Shown here: positions 54,659-64,000 of the stretch, piece by piece
Numbering within the stretch: the first letter of the stretch is position 1
Layout of the letters: the number at the start of each line of letters is the position of its first letter
NCBI GenBank assembly: GCA_024195585.1
Contig: SWBL01000023.1
Location: 1 to 64,000 of the forward strand
From: Aureobasidium sp. EXF-3400
Taxonomy: Eukaryota; Ascomycota; Dothideomycetes; Dothideales; Saccotheciaceae
Direction of reading: 5' to 3'
DNA length: 64,000 nucleotides
The notes under the pieces: model-generated
Told to the model about the DNA's origin: nothing
Database searches by the model: none
Seen by the model: only the letters and a program-made list of their open reading frames with translations
Translations under genes and position numbers: made by a program

Positions 54659-55122
54659 TCAGGCACCACGAGCGACTTCCTCTTCGAGAGCAGCTATCTT
54701 GTCCTTGCGTTCTTGCTGTTGACGATGACGCAGCAAGTGCTAGATCCGATTGTACTTTACACCACAAGCTGTACAAGAAGCACCGACACACCTAGACTTG
54801 AGATGGCGACTCCATGGGTGCCATGTGTTGAACGTCTCCAAACAGTGGGGACATATCAATGGTCCTTACTAGAAAGAGTGACCGTGAGCACGATCAGAAT
54901 CCAACTTCAGCTGCTTCTTAGCTAAGGTTTCTGCAGCCACAGACGAGGAGGATTTGAGAGTAGGTGTTTGTTCCGCAGAAGAGTAAATGAGGGCATGGTG
55001 GCGTTGTTCTTGATGCCACAGATTTCGAAGTGGCCGATGAGGTTGAAATTCGAGGCCAACAGCTTGTTGCAACGCTCGCACTGGTCTTTGACTATATGCG
55101 GGAGGGCAATGTCTAGGCCGTA
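54659..55122 (-). pseudogene. decayed C2H2-type zinc-finger gene
   Basis: Three finger-like units are visible on the minus strand but cannot be read as one protein. The first is in one frame: DQCERCNKLLASNFNLIGHF then EIC (C-x2-C-x12-H-x4-C), within a protein-like context. A different frame then carries LAKKQLKLDSDRAHGHSF, meets TAG-TAA, and continues with ICPHCLETFNTWHPWSRHLK-SRC (C-x2-C-x12-H-x5-C) and CTACGVKYNRI. It hits another TAG and resumes HLLRHRQQQERKDKIAALEE to a final stop. At least one frameshift and three stops therefore interrupt it. I found no set of introns that removes all of them. Confidence 0.62.
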
Positions 55123-55974
55123 TTAAGACACTTCTAGTCATTTCTCAATTATTAGCATCCCATCAGGGCGTTGACACTGGATATATTCTTTCGTTGCTTC
55201 TTATAGCTGCAATTTGAGAACTTGACACAATAGTCAGATGGGAGAGCTGTACTCTTTCATCTAGTTCTCCAAGATTCGATCACAAGATGCTCGGCAAAAT
55301 GGAGCGCTGGTCGATCGAGTCAGATGACCGCGCTTCGCTGCGGTATCTCATGCAAAGCCGCAATTCGTCCACCTGGCCCGAGAACTCCTCCTTACCAGCG
55401 CGACTTCTACTAAAGACTCCTGAACGCTAAATACAGTTTGGCAGGACGAGTTCGAAAAAGCAAGATGGGCGAGGAGAACGCACGCGACAGAGGCTTAGAG
55501 TACGACAGTACCTTCCATCTTTACCATCGCCGCCCGGTTTACCACCACCGCCACTCTAATGAACCAGCACCGTCAATTCTGTCATCGAAGCTGAATATCA
55601 GACTACCTTGGAAGTCAAAAGAGCTCAATTTACCCGATTTCTCAACAACTGAGAGGATTATCTGGATTTATTCTCGCTCACGGAGATGTCCAAGATAACA
55701 AGCAAAAAGGGATCATGGAGAGCATCAAAGTGAGCTGAGCAACCACGGAAAAAGGCTTCATATTGCAATTTCCCTCACTGTGGTTCATGCTCTCGAGCTT
55801 GTAAGACAGACTGTCTAAGTTCTTTCTTTAACAATTTGTGTCTGAGGTGTTAGCTAGTTTTCAAGATCGCGGGAGAATCATGAGAGACATCGCTCGATGG
55901 ACTTACTCTATATAAAGTGGTGTAGTTCTTGACTGCTTGTATATCCAGCTAACACTCCTTGGCTGATCACCAAC
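55123..55974. other. intergenic
   Basis: About 850 bp. An open stretch at 55,438-55,698 lacks an ATG and any domain, and may also be relic sequence. The right end carries the promoter of the RING gene. Confidence 0.4.
55909..55916 (+). promoter_or_regulatory. TATA box (TATATAAA)
   Basis: A consensus TATATAAA lies about 60 bp upstream of the ATG of the RING-finger gene, the best core-promoter element in the window. Confidence 0.6.
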
Positions 55975-56629
55975 ATGGAACTGGACCAAATCTGTCATGA
56001 AACCCTCAGCTCTGCAGGCTTATGGCCGTCTCTATGTCGACACAAGACGAGAGAGGGTCGCGTATGCCAAAAGCAACTACCAGCGCGTGATTGGTCCAAC
56101 TTGTACCAGATGATGAAAGCCATATTGTCAGCAGAAGGGGATGCTCGCCAAAGACTGAAGACATCCTACACTCGCAAAATCATCTTGCTCTCCACCTGCA
56201 AGTCGCATCAGATGCGAACACTTGATATGGTGGTCGCCAGATGCTCATTGAACAAGCGCATCACCAGGGTTGCTAATAAGGTAACTTTGGCCAGCGCCAA
56301 ATCCCTATCCTAGCTTTTGTCATTGACCGTCTACAGATAACCAACCAAGAAGGATTATTCCTGCTCCCGATTCCAAGACGACTGTCAAGCAACGAGACAT
56401 GCGCGATCTGTCTCGAATCGATGAAACATGATCAGAGACTTGTGTGGTGTGCACGTGGATGTCGCCGCAGCTTACATACAGATTGCTATGCGCCATGGCG
56501 TGGACCTTGTCCGTATTGGTATGTCATGATGTGGTGTTGAATTGTGGAATCTCCACTGATCATTCACTTAGTCGCGCGGAGGGCAGTATCCATGTTTTGT
56601 GGAGGCCACAATCATCAGCTACTAAGTAA
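55975..56629 (+). CDS. small RING-finger protein (putative E3 ubiquitin ligase), 181 aa
   Basis: Three exons, 55975-56280, 56337-56518 and 56572-56629, giving 181 aa. The RING is split by the last intron and only becomes complete after splicing: TCAICLESMKHDQRLVWCAR, GCRRSLHTDCYAPWRGPCPY, then C. Ligands are Cys124, Cys127, Cys140, Cys144, His149, Cys152, Cys160 and Cys163. The LVWCxxGCxxxxHxxC core is like the RING of SWIM/MEX-type ubiquitin ligases. The first 100 residues are basic and helical with scattered Cys, no known domain. Both introns have good branch sites (TCATTGACC; CCACTGATC). It presumably recruits an E2 enzyme; the substrate is unknown. Confidence 0.8.
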
Positions 56630-56961
56630 CAGCAGCAATTCTCGCTGGATGCACTGCCAGAGATGGGCTTTTGCAAACACACTCTATACAGTTTTCAGAT
56701 TCATCAAACACCTGATACCTGATTTATTCGCTTTTGAAACATATTTCTAATTCCATATTTGCCTGAATACCCCTGTCTTGTCTGTTGGAAGGCTGGAGAT
56801 TTGCTTCCGATCTCTTTGTGTGAATTTAAAACAACCTCAGCCACCGTTTCTTCGAGAGCAGATTAGCAGCCGAAGCCATTAAAGACTCGAGGAACTCCTA
56901 TTTAAACTGCAGTATACGCGGACTCGATGCTCTGAACGTTGATCCACATCTTCCGTTCCTC
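56630..56961. other. intergenic
   Basis: 332 bp between two plus-strand genes, AT-rich in the middle. A TATTTAAA element is listed separately. Confidence 0.45.
56899..56906 (+). promoter_or_regulatory. TATA-like box (TATTTAAA)
   Basis: TATTTAAA lies 56-63 bp upstream of the ATG at 56,962, the same distance as the TATA box of the preceding RING gene. Confidence 0.45.
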
Positions 56962-57702
56962 ATGGACACTCAAAACATCCCTGTTGCCAACCGTATACTC
57001 GCTTTTGCCAAAGTGCAACGTTACGAGAAGGTTTTGATTCTCGGTCAACATGCTCTGGATATGGACTCCATCGCACGTACCATTGACGAGAACAGACTGG
57101 TCGTGGCAGAACATCTGGGAACTCAAAATTCTTTCGAGCCTGCTAGTCGTACTTCTCGGACCTCTGCATCGCCTCATGAGTCTTCGGTCTTAGACACAAT
57201 CATCGAAGGATTGCGCGAACAGAGCTTTCAGCTTATCATTTGTACCGGCCATCCCGATCTGACCTCCGTCACGGCTGTGCACCATACACTGCGTCGTTTG
57301 TCAAAATTGAGCTCTCCCGGAAGCAGAATCCTCATAGAGATGTACCAGACATTCAATGACGGAAGAGAACCTGAACACTGGTCTCGAATTGAATCGAATT
57401 ATCGTCAAGTGATACGACCTGCTGGCTTTCAGCTTCAAGAAATCAACGGCGTAGCCAGAGAAGGGGATTTTCTTACGACAGTCGCCGATATTCACGCCTT
57501 CACGGTCTCACTCGCCAACGTCGCATCTTCTATTGATGGGCACCCAGGAGCCGAAATCATACGTCGAGTGGCTGGAACTCAGAGGAGTTTTCTGAAAGGA
57601 GCATGCAGCAAAGACATCGCTTGCGCTGCGGACAAATCACTTAGACATTTGCTCGGTGGTAGAGAAAGACGACTGTTTGCTACTGTACGCAAGGGGGGGT
57701 GA
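56962..57702 (+). CDS. hypothetical Rossmann-like protein, 246 aa
   Basis: Single exon, 246 aa. The pattern of strands and helices suggests a Rossmann/methyltransferase-like fold: KVLILGQHALDMDSIARTID, then SFQLIICTGHPDLTSVTAVH, then SRILIEMYQTFNDGREPEHW, where IIC... and ILIEM look like successive core strands followed by a loop. No glycine-rich SAM loop is evident (GQHALD in its place), so binding activity is uncertain. The end is basic. There is a run of seven G just before the stop (AAG GGG GGG TGA), a place where sequencing or replication slippage could change the C-terminus. Confidence 0.65.
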   Translation: MDTQNIPVANRILAFAKVQRYEKVLILGQHALDMDSIARTIDENRLVVAEHLGTQNSFEPASRTSRTSASPHESSVLDTIIEGLREQSFQLIICTGHPDLTSVTAVHHTLRRLSKLSSPGSRILIEMYQTFNDGREPEHWSRIESNYRQVIRPAGFQLQEINGVAREGDFLTTVADIHAFTVSLANVASSIDGHPGAEIIRRVAGTQRSFLKGACSKDIACAADKSLRHLLGGRERRLFATVRKGG

Positions 57703-57790
57703 TTACATGCTGAGAGCGCTTAGAGATGACCTTGAGAGTGTATATCAATTTCACTTGCGCTAATTGGCAAGCTGCTTTGTTCACCATCAT

Positions 57791-58827
57791 TCAACTCTCC
57801 TCTGTGACTTCCTCAATCTTCCTCTTCTTGCCCTCTCTTTCCTTCCTCGGAGCGCTAGCATGCGTCTCTCCTCGTCTGCTTGGTGGTTCGGCCGATTTGA
57901 ACTTCCCGTCGACACTAGGCGTTCCAAGAGGCAGGCCCGCTTCTGGTGCAGTCGCTCGGGGTATTATTCCACGCAGCTGAATCGCGGTGAATGTAGATCT
58001 CAAGTATCTCGGGGTACACTGTGCAACCACACTCTGATACACGTCCTCAAGCCTGGCCATTCGGTGCATTTGAACAGCGGCTGCTTTGTCGGGTCCTTTC
58101 TCCTCATCCCACAGATAAGGTGCAGTGTTCAGCCTCTGTGCAGGATCAGGACCTCTTGGTGGCCGTTTTTTCGCTGGCCAACGACCGCTGACGTCCTCCA
58201 GGGTAGAGCATTTGACAACGTAGATGCTTGACTTGGTGGCTGCAAGCACTAAAGAGTCGATCGGTGTTACGTAGAGGGCCTGGTTGCTGTGCGAGACGTA
58301 CTGAATGGCGTATAGCGGGATCATATCGTTTGGGGGGGCGATCATGAAATCGCACTTGAGATAACGTTCTCGGTGACTTTCGGCAAGAAACTTGGCGGTA
58401 GCGTCCTCCGACCAGATGTAGTTCATGTACACAATAGCAGGTAACTGATGCCTACAGCGGATGAGTTCAGGTTCTAACAAGACGTGCAAACGACTTACCC
58501 AGGCAGTTGGGGAATCCTACTCTTTGGATGCATGTCCTCACTTGGCCAGGATGTCCACGCTTCTCTGCAAAGGAGATGGAAGAAGAATCCTCTGCCTTTT
58601 GAAACCGCTATCTCGTTCAGAGCCATAGTAAGTAGTTCGTTTCCAGGCATACTGCGCTTGAAGTTGGTGGCTGCTTTGAGATCGTATTGAGTGAATGAAA
58701 GCTGTTCCTCAAGACTACCTTTCCAGAAGTGGCGTGAAGAGGCTGGTATCGACCGAAGTAGAACATCGTTCGAAGATCTTTTGTGCTTCGGTCTGGAAGA
58801 TCTAGCCGGTTTCGCAGAGCCGCTCAT
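57791..58827 (-). CDS. hypothetical protein, 329 aa
   Basis: Two exons, 58827-58499 and 58451-57791, phase 2, intron 47 nt, giving 329 aa. I do not recognise a family. The N-terminus is basic (SSRPKHKRSSND). The folded-looking middle includes HQLPAIVYMNYIWSEDATAK, CDFMIAPPNDMIPLYAIQYV and SSIYVVKCSTLEDVSGRWPA, with alternating strands. The C-terminal 60 residues are Pro/Arg-rich and end in a basic cluster (RKEREGKKRKIEEVTEES), a likely nuclear localisation signal. It converges with the upstream gene, 88 bp apart, and diverges from the gene at 59,034. Confidence 0.7.
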
Positions 58828-59033
58828 TGCAATGTTGCTAGACCAGTGGTAACGACTAGATCTGACTGCGGAAGTGGAAAGAAATCGACGCGCTGTGTTT
58901 GGAATGACTGGGCGAAAAGCTCAGAGGTACACAACTACGCGCTTACCTGCATGAGACTTCCTTGGCGCGCCAACGTGAGGTAAGATGTCAGGTAGACGTG
59001 TCCAGGCCGCTTTGACTCTGCCCTGACCTGAAC

Positions 59034-59733
59034 ATGGAGCAAGCTGAATTACAAACGTTGTTATGCGACCTCGCAGTGGATCCTCGTTGTGACGACTGGG
59101 GAGCGAAGCTCCAGTACGCTTGCGAGACTCTGTGGGAAGTACTCGGCACCGACAAGAGCTACCCCGAAACCCCAAGCATGGTCGATCAACTTATCAGCCT
59201 GTTGAGCAAACCGGACGCTATGGAATTAGCACGTCTCGTCATCCCAGAGCTCCGAGCTCCCGCGAACATCAACCTCTGCAATTCTCTGAAACAAAAGATC
59301 ATTGATTCCACGGCTAAAAGTCGCTCAATATTCACCAAGATCGAGACCACAAGACAAGACGACTTTGACGATCCTCTATACAAAGGAGAGAAGCAGCATT
59401 TCACCGAAGCTGAGATGTACCGGGCCAGTCTGCTCCTCTACGGCAGTGCGACATTCAATGAAGTACAAGAGAAGGAGATCCTGGAGTGGTTGTCAAATTG
59501 TCCATCTCGCACTTGAAAAGCACAAAAACCACTCGTTGTACAAAGGTCTGGACAATGGCTGCGTTCAGTCTACTGAGCTAATGTCTGATGTTAGTGGTGC
59601 TGTTTTCCGGTCTTTTCACATCCAATCGCTAGCTTACAAGAACGCTCCATGCCTCATTTCCCTTATTACTCTCTACTACGCACACCGAAGCAATCTTATC
59701 GTTGCTTCATCTGGGCAGGCATGGGCAGAGTAG
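59034..59733 (+). CDS. hypothetical protein with apparent +1 frameshift or short intron
   Basis: From ATG 59034 a 160-aa frame runs to TGA 59516 (ILEWLSNCPSRT). The next 210 bp are open in another frame and read strongly protein-like (SLYKGLDNGCVQSTELMSDV, then SLITLYYAHRSNLIVASSGQ) up to TAG 59733. Two explanations fit. One A too many in the A-run at 59,495-59,497 would give ILEWLSIVHLALEKHKNHSL, a smooth helix. Or a 58-nt intron 59463-59520 (GTACAA...AAAAG) joins the parts in phase, giving 213 aa. The signals of that intron are weak. The N-terminal domain is helical (LQTLLCDLAVDPRCDDWGAK). No family recognised. Confidence 0.55.
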
Positions 59734-60266
59734 AAATACTACGAGCCCGAACAATGTGCAAGACTGTACTAGAGATGATTGCACCTCCTCCAGCTAGTGG
59801 TGGCGGAACTTCGTGCAGCCCACAGATGGCCACAGTCTTCCATGTTGCCGTAGTATGAGATCTCGGTACAGGTCTATGATAGTGCTTTAAAACGCATTGC
59901 GGATGTTTGCCTTGACATGTACATTTGATTCGCATCTCGTCAGAAGCTTTGTTGTGGGATGCTCGCTGGGTCTCTTTGACAGAATAACAGTTTCTATGCT
60001 GCTTCTTACCTGTATTCAGATGTCATCATCACCAAGGCAGACCGAGACTAAGGTCAATGTGGCTATTGAAAGCGAAGATGCGTCTGTCAAAACCGAAGGT
60101 GTCGAGAGTTCAAACTTCGAGCGGAGTTTGTCTTAGTTTCATTTGATTCATTGTCTTAGGTGTTGTCATAAACTGAGCGTGGTGTCTCTGCACCGCGGAT
60201 CTGATTTTTCTTCCTTCACCAGACGTCGTCGATGCTCCAACTCTCAAATCACAAGAGTACCACAGA
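59734..60266. other. intergenic
   Basis: 533 bp. A 38-codon frame at 60,020-60,136 (MSSSPRQTETKVNV...) follows an AG and could be an orphan exon, but I could not join it to anything. The promoter of the next gene must lie here. Confidence 0.4.
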
Positions 60267-62479
60267 ATGTCTACATCGATACTCGAGCCATTGGACTATC
60301 TCCTTCTTCACAACCGCTCTGCCGTCGCTGAGGGCGACATATTTTCCATACTCTCTCATTCCCCCTATGTCGTCAGGTCGTTCGAATTTGCACTTGTTGA
60401 TGGAGCAATCGATTGCACCAATACCCACGCCATCAACAGCAGCTTCGCGGATCGTCTGTGGGCCATCGAGCAAGCAAACCTTTTACCAGATGCTACTAGC
60501 GAGCTATTGCTCTTTGATGTGAAGAGCAGCTTCAATTTCTCACATCATTACATGTCTTCTCTGCTCCAGAAACGTCAAGTCGCATTCTACATCTGCATCG
60601 GCAGTGCCGATCCTTCCTTTGTCGAGCTTATTCTCAACTATCACCAGTCTGAAGATTTCCAAGCGTCTGATAGCCTTGGGTCCCGTGTGATTGGAGGCGA
60701 AGAGAACCGGAAAATCTCCATCAACAACGGCCGACGGTCGTATCTGCCGCTGCGATCATATCGTCTCGATCCGACAAACGCCCCATACCGCATGCCTATC
60801 CATTTTCTTCCAGAAGCCATCCAACGAGTACGTTCCTTCGTACGAGGGGAAGGGCACTACACGAACCCCTGGACGCTTGTCGAATTTCCTGCCTGGACAC
60901 CTCGAACGACCAGAAGTAGCATTCATGTTAAACCTGCACAGCACACGTCGCACTACACAGCGTATAAAGCAGTGTTGGACATATACCGTAATGTTCATTA
61001 TTCCTCCGCACTGTCTACAATGCTTGTAGATGTCGTTGGTCTTCAGCCCCGTCTCGCGGACTTTAAGCTTGTGCTTCTGTCTTCAATGTCACCCATCTCA
61101 CCCACTGATCGCTGCCAGAACACTAGACAAGTCTTCATTCAACACAAGATTGATGCAAGAACCAGAAGCAGTGAAGAGAGCCTAGATAAGGTTGTCGTGA
61201 TGCGCTCTGACAAGAATGGGAGTCATTACTGGTTCTCTTCGCTGAACAGGTATGCTGCTTGATGATGCTAGCTTGGAAAGAGTATCTGCTAATCAAAACG
61301 CGCACAGATTCGATTTCTTTTTCGTGGAGTTTACCTTCTCGGACGACAAGAGCATGCCACCACGCCATTCCTTTATGTTCCTGCCCGAAAGGATAATCCC
61401 AGATAGCTTTTATCTGAGCCCGGACCGCTACCAATCTTTCCAAAGACCTGAATTCAAACCCTACTATCTAGCAATGGACGAAGAAGGCATCTGGGTTACG
61501 CACGTACAAAGGATCGTTGAAGCAAATCCTCAACCGCAAGTACCTGGTCCCCGTCCGAACAGATCCCTAGCTATTGTCGAAGAGCTTGCGACCGAAACTC
61601 CGGACCATTGCGAAAGTGATAAGACTAGCCAGTCTCAGCTGTCACCTCAATCTCTGCCCGATCAGTGGTCTAGTCTGCATGGGTCCTCGCTCAAAGATGC
61701 AGGTAGTGTAATGCGCTCAAGTCAAAGACGGTTCTTCAATAATGTGATGCGGCAGTGTGCTTTAAGGTTAGTTGAGTGTCAGTCAGCCAAGTCTTTGATT
61801 CCTAACCGCTTTCAGGAAATCTGGACTCCTTGTGGTGTTCTCCAACAACCACCCCGTGTGTGACTTCGGATTTTGTCGTTACCGTTGGACAGATCACGAG
61901 AGGGATCTTTACCTGCGCCTTGATAAACCACCGCGTGTAACTCATGAACTCCCAGCATCCATCCCTACTGTGCCGATTTGCTATTACGCGCAGCAGGCAG
62001 AAACGACATTCGAAGGGCCATCGATTTCGTCTTCTCAGTTCCGTCGGCTCGATTGTTGCTCAATTCCTAGACTTGTTCTGTGGGACCTCTTCGGGCCTGA
62101 TGGGTTGAGCAATGAAGAATTACCAGTTGTCGTTCCCTCGCAAGACATCAGTGCTACAGCACGGCAGAGAGTCGTGCTAGAGAGCAATCTCCACAGAACC
62201 TCAGATGAATTTGCCAAACCAACTCCCACATTGTCAGCGCTACTGCATGGAGGACTCTTCGCGAGTGAATATCGGCCTATGGCTGGCGGGCAAGAGGAAC
62301 TTGGGGGTCCAACATGGATTTCGATTTGGAAGTTATTAAACGACTTCGCGCTTCCGATATCGTTCGAGCATCCTTGCGGGCGTTTACGCCAGTCAGCTGA
62401 CTATCATGTTCCTCTCAAATTTTTGCATCAGCGTCTTGCCGAAGAGTTCCTTCGCCAACCTATGGAGGTGAAACAATGA
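60267..62479 (+). CDS. hypothetical protein, 701 aa
   Basis: Three exons, 60267-61249, 61308-61766 and 61816-62479, both introns phase 2, giving 701 aa. The second intron has GTTAGT, CCTAAC and TTTCAG. No named family recognised. It is globular, with few low-complexity stretches: VKSSFNFSHHYMSSLLQKRQ, QVAFYICIGSADPSFVELIL, RLDPTNAPYRMPIHFLPEAI, ENRFDFFFVEFTF-like strands, then GLLVVFSNNHPVCDFGFCRY. A Gln/Ser/Pro linker (about 400-445) splits it into two halves. No signal peptide or membrane helix. Its size and mixed alpha/beta look suggest an enzyme or structural protein, but nothing in it names a reaction. Confidence 0.75.
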
Positions 62480-62721
62480 ATTCACTATCGCTTGATAAAC
62501 CATCGAACGTTGGGGCGGCTGGGAAGGAGGTAGATATGTGTATATACATCTTCTGCAGGGAGCGTAATGCCAAGAAACACGTCGCACAGATCACTTTTGC
62601 AAGCATTCTAAAACTGTCGGCAGTCACGTGCTAGAAGATCGTCGCACACACAAAATGTGAGTTTTTCCTTTTCGAACAGTTCTAAAGTCTGCAATGATAC
62701 TGTTGGTGCAAAAAACATGAT

Positions 62722-62830
62722 GACCACTGTGGGACTCGAACCCACGCAACTTTCGTTACCAGGAAACTCAGTGAACTGAGAAGCTTTGACTCGCTTGAAT
62801 CTGGCGCCATAACCACTCGGCCAAATGGTC
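62722..62830 (-). tRNA. tRNA-Leu(CAA) with intron
   Basis: Minus strand: acceptor GACCATT pairs fully with AGTGGTC, discriminator A73, D-arm GCCGAGTGGTTATGGC, anticodon CAA followed by G37 and an intron of about 29 nt, variable arm AACGAAAGTT, T-arm GTGGG-TTCGAGT-CCCAC. The body is nearly identical to the copy at 31.8 kb, while the acceptor stem differs, so this copy appears intact. Confidence 0.93.
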
Positions 62831-63333
62831 GTTATTGTTTGAGTGGGTTATGTTTAGCAAAATATGGCATGGATCTACATCCATGAGTGATCAGACGGAA
62901 TAGCTCTGTTCTCAGCTAATTACGTCGGTCAAATCGGGGTCCGATTCTCACCCATTTACTAGAGACCATGCTATCTGACAACACAACTGCTTGACACTAG
63001 AAATACCCAGAATGTGTAGAATCGAACAGGTATCTCAAAGCCCGATAGCTTCCCTGCATCTGCTCCAAAGCGTTGTCAGGTGCCGATTGACAAGCGACCA
63101 CTTAGAAGAACGACTGAACCTAGTCCGGATGCCAGACTACCTGTATCATTCACCAACAGAGTGGATGCGGGATGTTTCAGTGTAACTCCATTTGTTTGTC
63201 CATCTGCAGGTTCCCGCCAGGTAGGGGTTGCAAACGCGGTGATGGCCTGGGAAATTTTTACAGGACATCGAGCGCTATTCATCATTCCTCCCACATTTGT
63301 CTGCAGCTCCTCTCCAACGTCAGGTAGAGCACG
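62831..63333. other. intergenic
   Basis: 503 bp between the tRNA and the last gene. No further RNA gene seen; overlapping frames on both strands lack coding character. Confidence 0.45.
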
Positions 63334-64000
63334 ATGGCTCATCCAGAATCGCTCACGCAACTGCCTGCAGATGTTCGTACAGACAATGACAGCAACTACA
63401 AGCCACGATCTGAGCAAGTCCCGCGCCAGCCCAAGACTCCTAATACACTCGAAGAAACTATGGTCCAAACATCGAAAGAGGAGCCATCAAGTTCTGCCGC
63501 CACTCACGCCCGCAAGGAGCCTATGCCGATAAGCAGTCCTACATCCTCTAAGGTCATGCGAAACTCAAAAAGGGAGAAGCAGACTCTTAGTGCCGTCCAG
63601 GCCCAGCTGATCATTCACCCGGGGATGCAGGTGAACAACTGCACGCTTTTTGGATCACTGGGACCGGAAGTTCGGTTTCGCAAGCTGGGCATGCTGCTCG
63701 AGACCTTCGATAGCAACACCGGAAAGGTACTCAGATCAGCCAATAAGCTCGCTGTCGAAGCGGTGATCTGCCTCTGCATGAACGACAATACAAGTATCAA
63801 AGACGCAACAGGTATTCGAGATCGTGTTGATACCAGATAGGCCTACTGACATCGCCAGGCCGAATGCACCACGTCTGGGGTAGGGATGGTTACTTTAACC
63901 CCGAGTTTTCACGACCCCTAATGTTCGCCAACCGAAAGTTCTCCAAGACAGAGCGAAAAGAGTATGAAAGCTGGCCACCATCACAACGACTAAAAGCAAG
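63334..64000 (+). CDS. hypothetical protein, 5' part (runs off window)
   Basis: Two exons visible, 63334-63811 and 63859 onward, phase 1, open to the window end (at least 206 aa). The 47-nt intron has GTATTC, CTACTGAC and GCCAG; without splicing the frame ends at 63,840. The first 90 residues are disordered and rich in Ser, Pro, Lys and Thr. Then comes a folded-looking part (QAQLIIHPGMQVNNCTLFGS, VRFRKLGMLLETFD). The next exon starts RMHHVWGRDGYFNPEFSRPL, aromatic-rich. No family recognised from this part. Confidence 0.65.

Noticed and set aside
60020..60136. Small acidic frame MSSSPRQTETKVNV... as a separate gene or first exon
   Set aside because: Only 38 codons, and I could not find a donor that links it in phase to the gene at 60,267, so it is not listed as a gene.

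Overview
The window looks like nuclear chromosomal DNA of a filamentous ascomycete (Pezizomycotina; a dothideomycete is my guess, not something I can prove). The reasons are short spliceosomal introns of about 47-66 nt with GTRNGT-type donors and CTGAC/CTAAC-like branch sites, compact genes on both strands, intron-containing tRNA genes, and a typical fungal gene set: COP9 subunit 2, Rho3, a Met1-type siroheme enzyme, a mitochondrial UbiB kinase and Rad2. I see no intact transposon, virus, CRISPR array or rRNA.

Layout. Positions 1-5,197 hold a partial tRNA-Lys and about 5 kb without convincing genes. From 5.2 to 31.3 kb lies a block of mostly recognisable housekeeping genes: an otubain-type deubiquitinase (-), CSN2 (-), Rho3 (+), a UbiB/ADCK-family kinase (-), a secreted type-B carboxylesterase (+), siroheme synthase (+), a small IFI6/IFI27-like membrane protein (+), an unknown protein (-), a WD40 scaffold (-), an unknown single-pass membrane protein (-) and the XPG/Rad2 endonuclease (+). 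Several are divergent pairs sharing a promoter region (csn2/rho3, UbiB kinase/esterase, membrane protein/rad2).

From 31.8 to 64 kb the character changes. Two near-identical tRNA-Leu(CAA) genes bracket about 31 kb in which almost every gene is an unrecognised, lineage-restricted-looking protein. This part also holds two decayed genes (a C2H2 zinc-finger relic at 54.7-55.1 kb and a possible relic at 46.7-47.1 kb), two genes that look interrupted by one-base frameshifts (41.7 kb and 59.5 kb), two coiled-coil/acidic genes separated only by one in-frame TGA (37.37 kb), and a stop codon followed in frame by eight DKK repeats (32.2 kb). The recognisable exceptions are a small RING-finger protein (55,975) and a JmjC-like protein carrying HxD...H (47,486).

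The most interesting signal is a family of three small genes (39,084; 40,556; 50,545). Each has an N-terminal module of about 50-60 residues, split by a phase-0 intron at the same relative place, joined to unrelated low-complexity or tandem-repeat tails. I read this as an unnamed, probably DNA- or protein-binding module that is duplicating locally. Exon joins given here were derived by eye from splice signals and reading frame; homology calls are from motif recognition without database searches.
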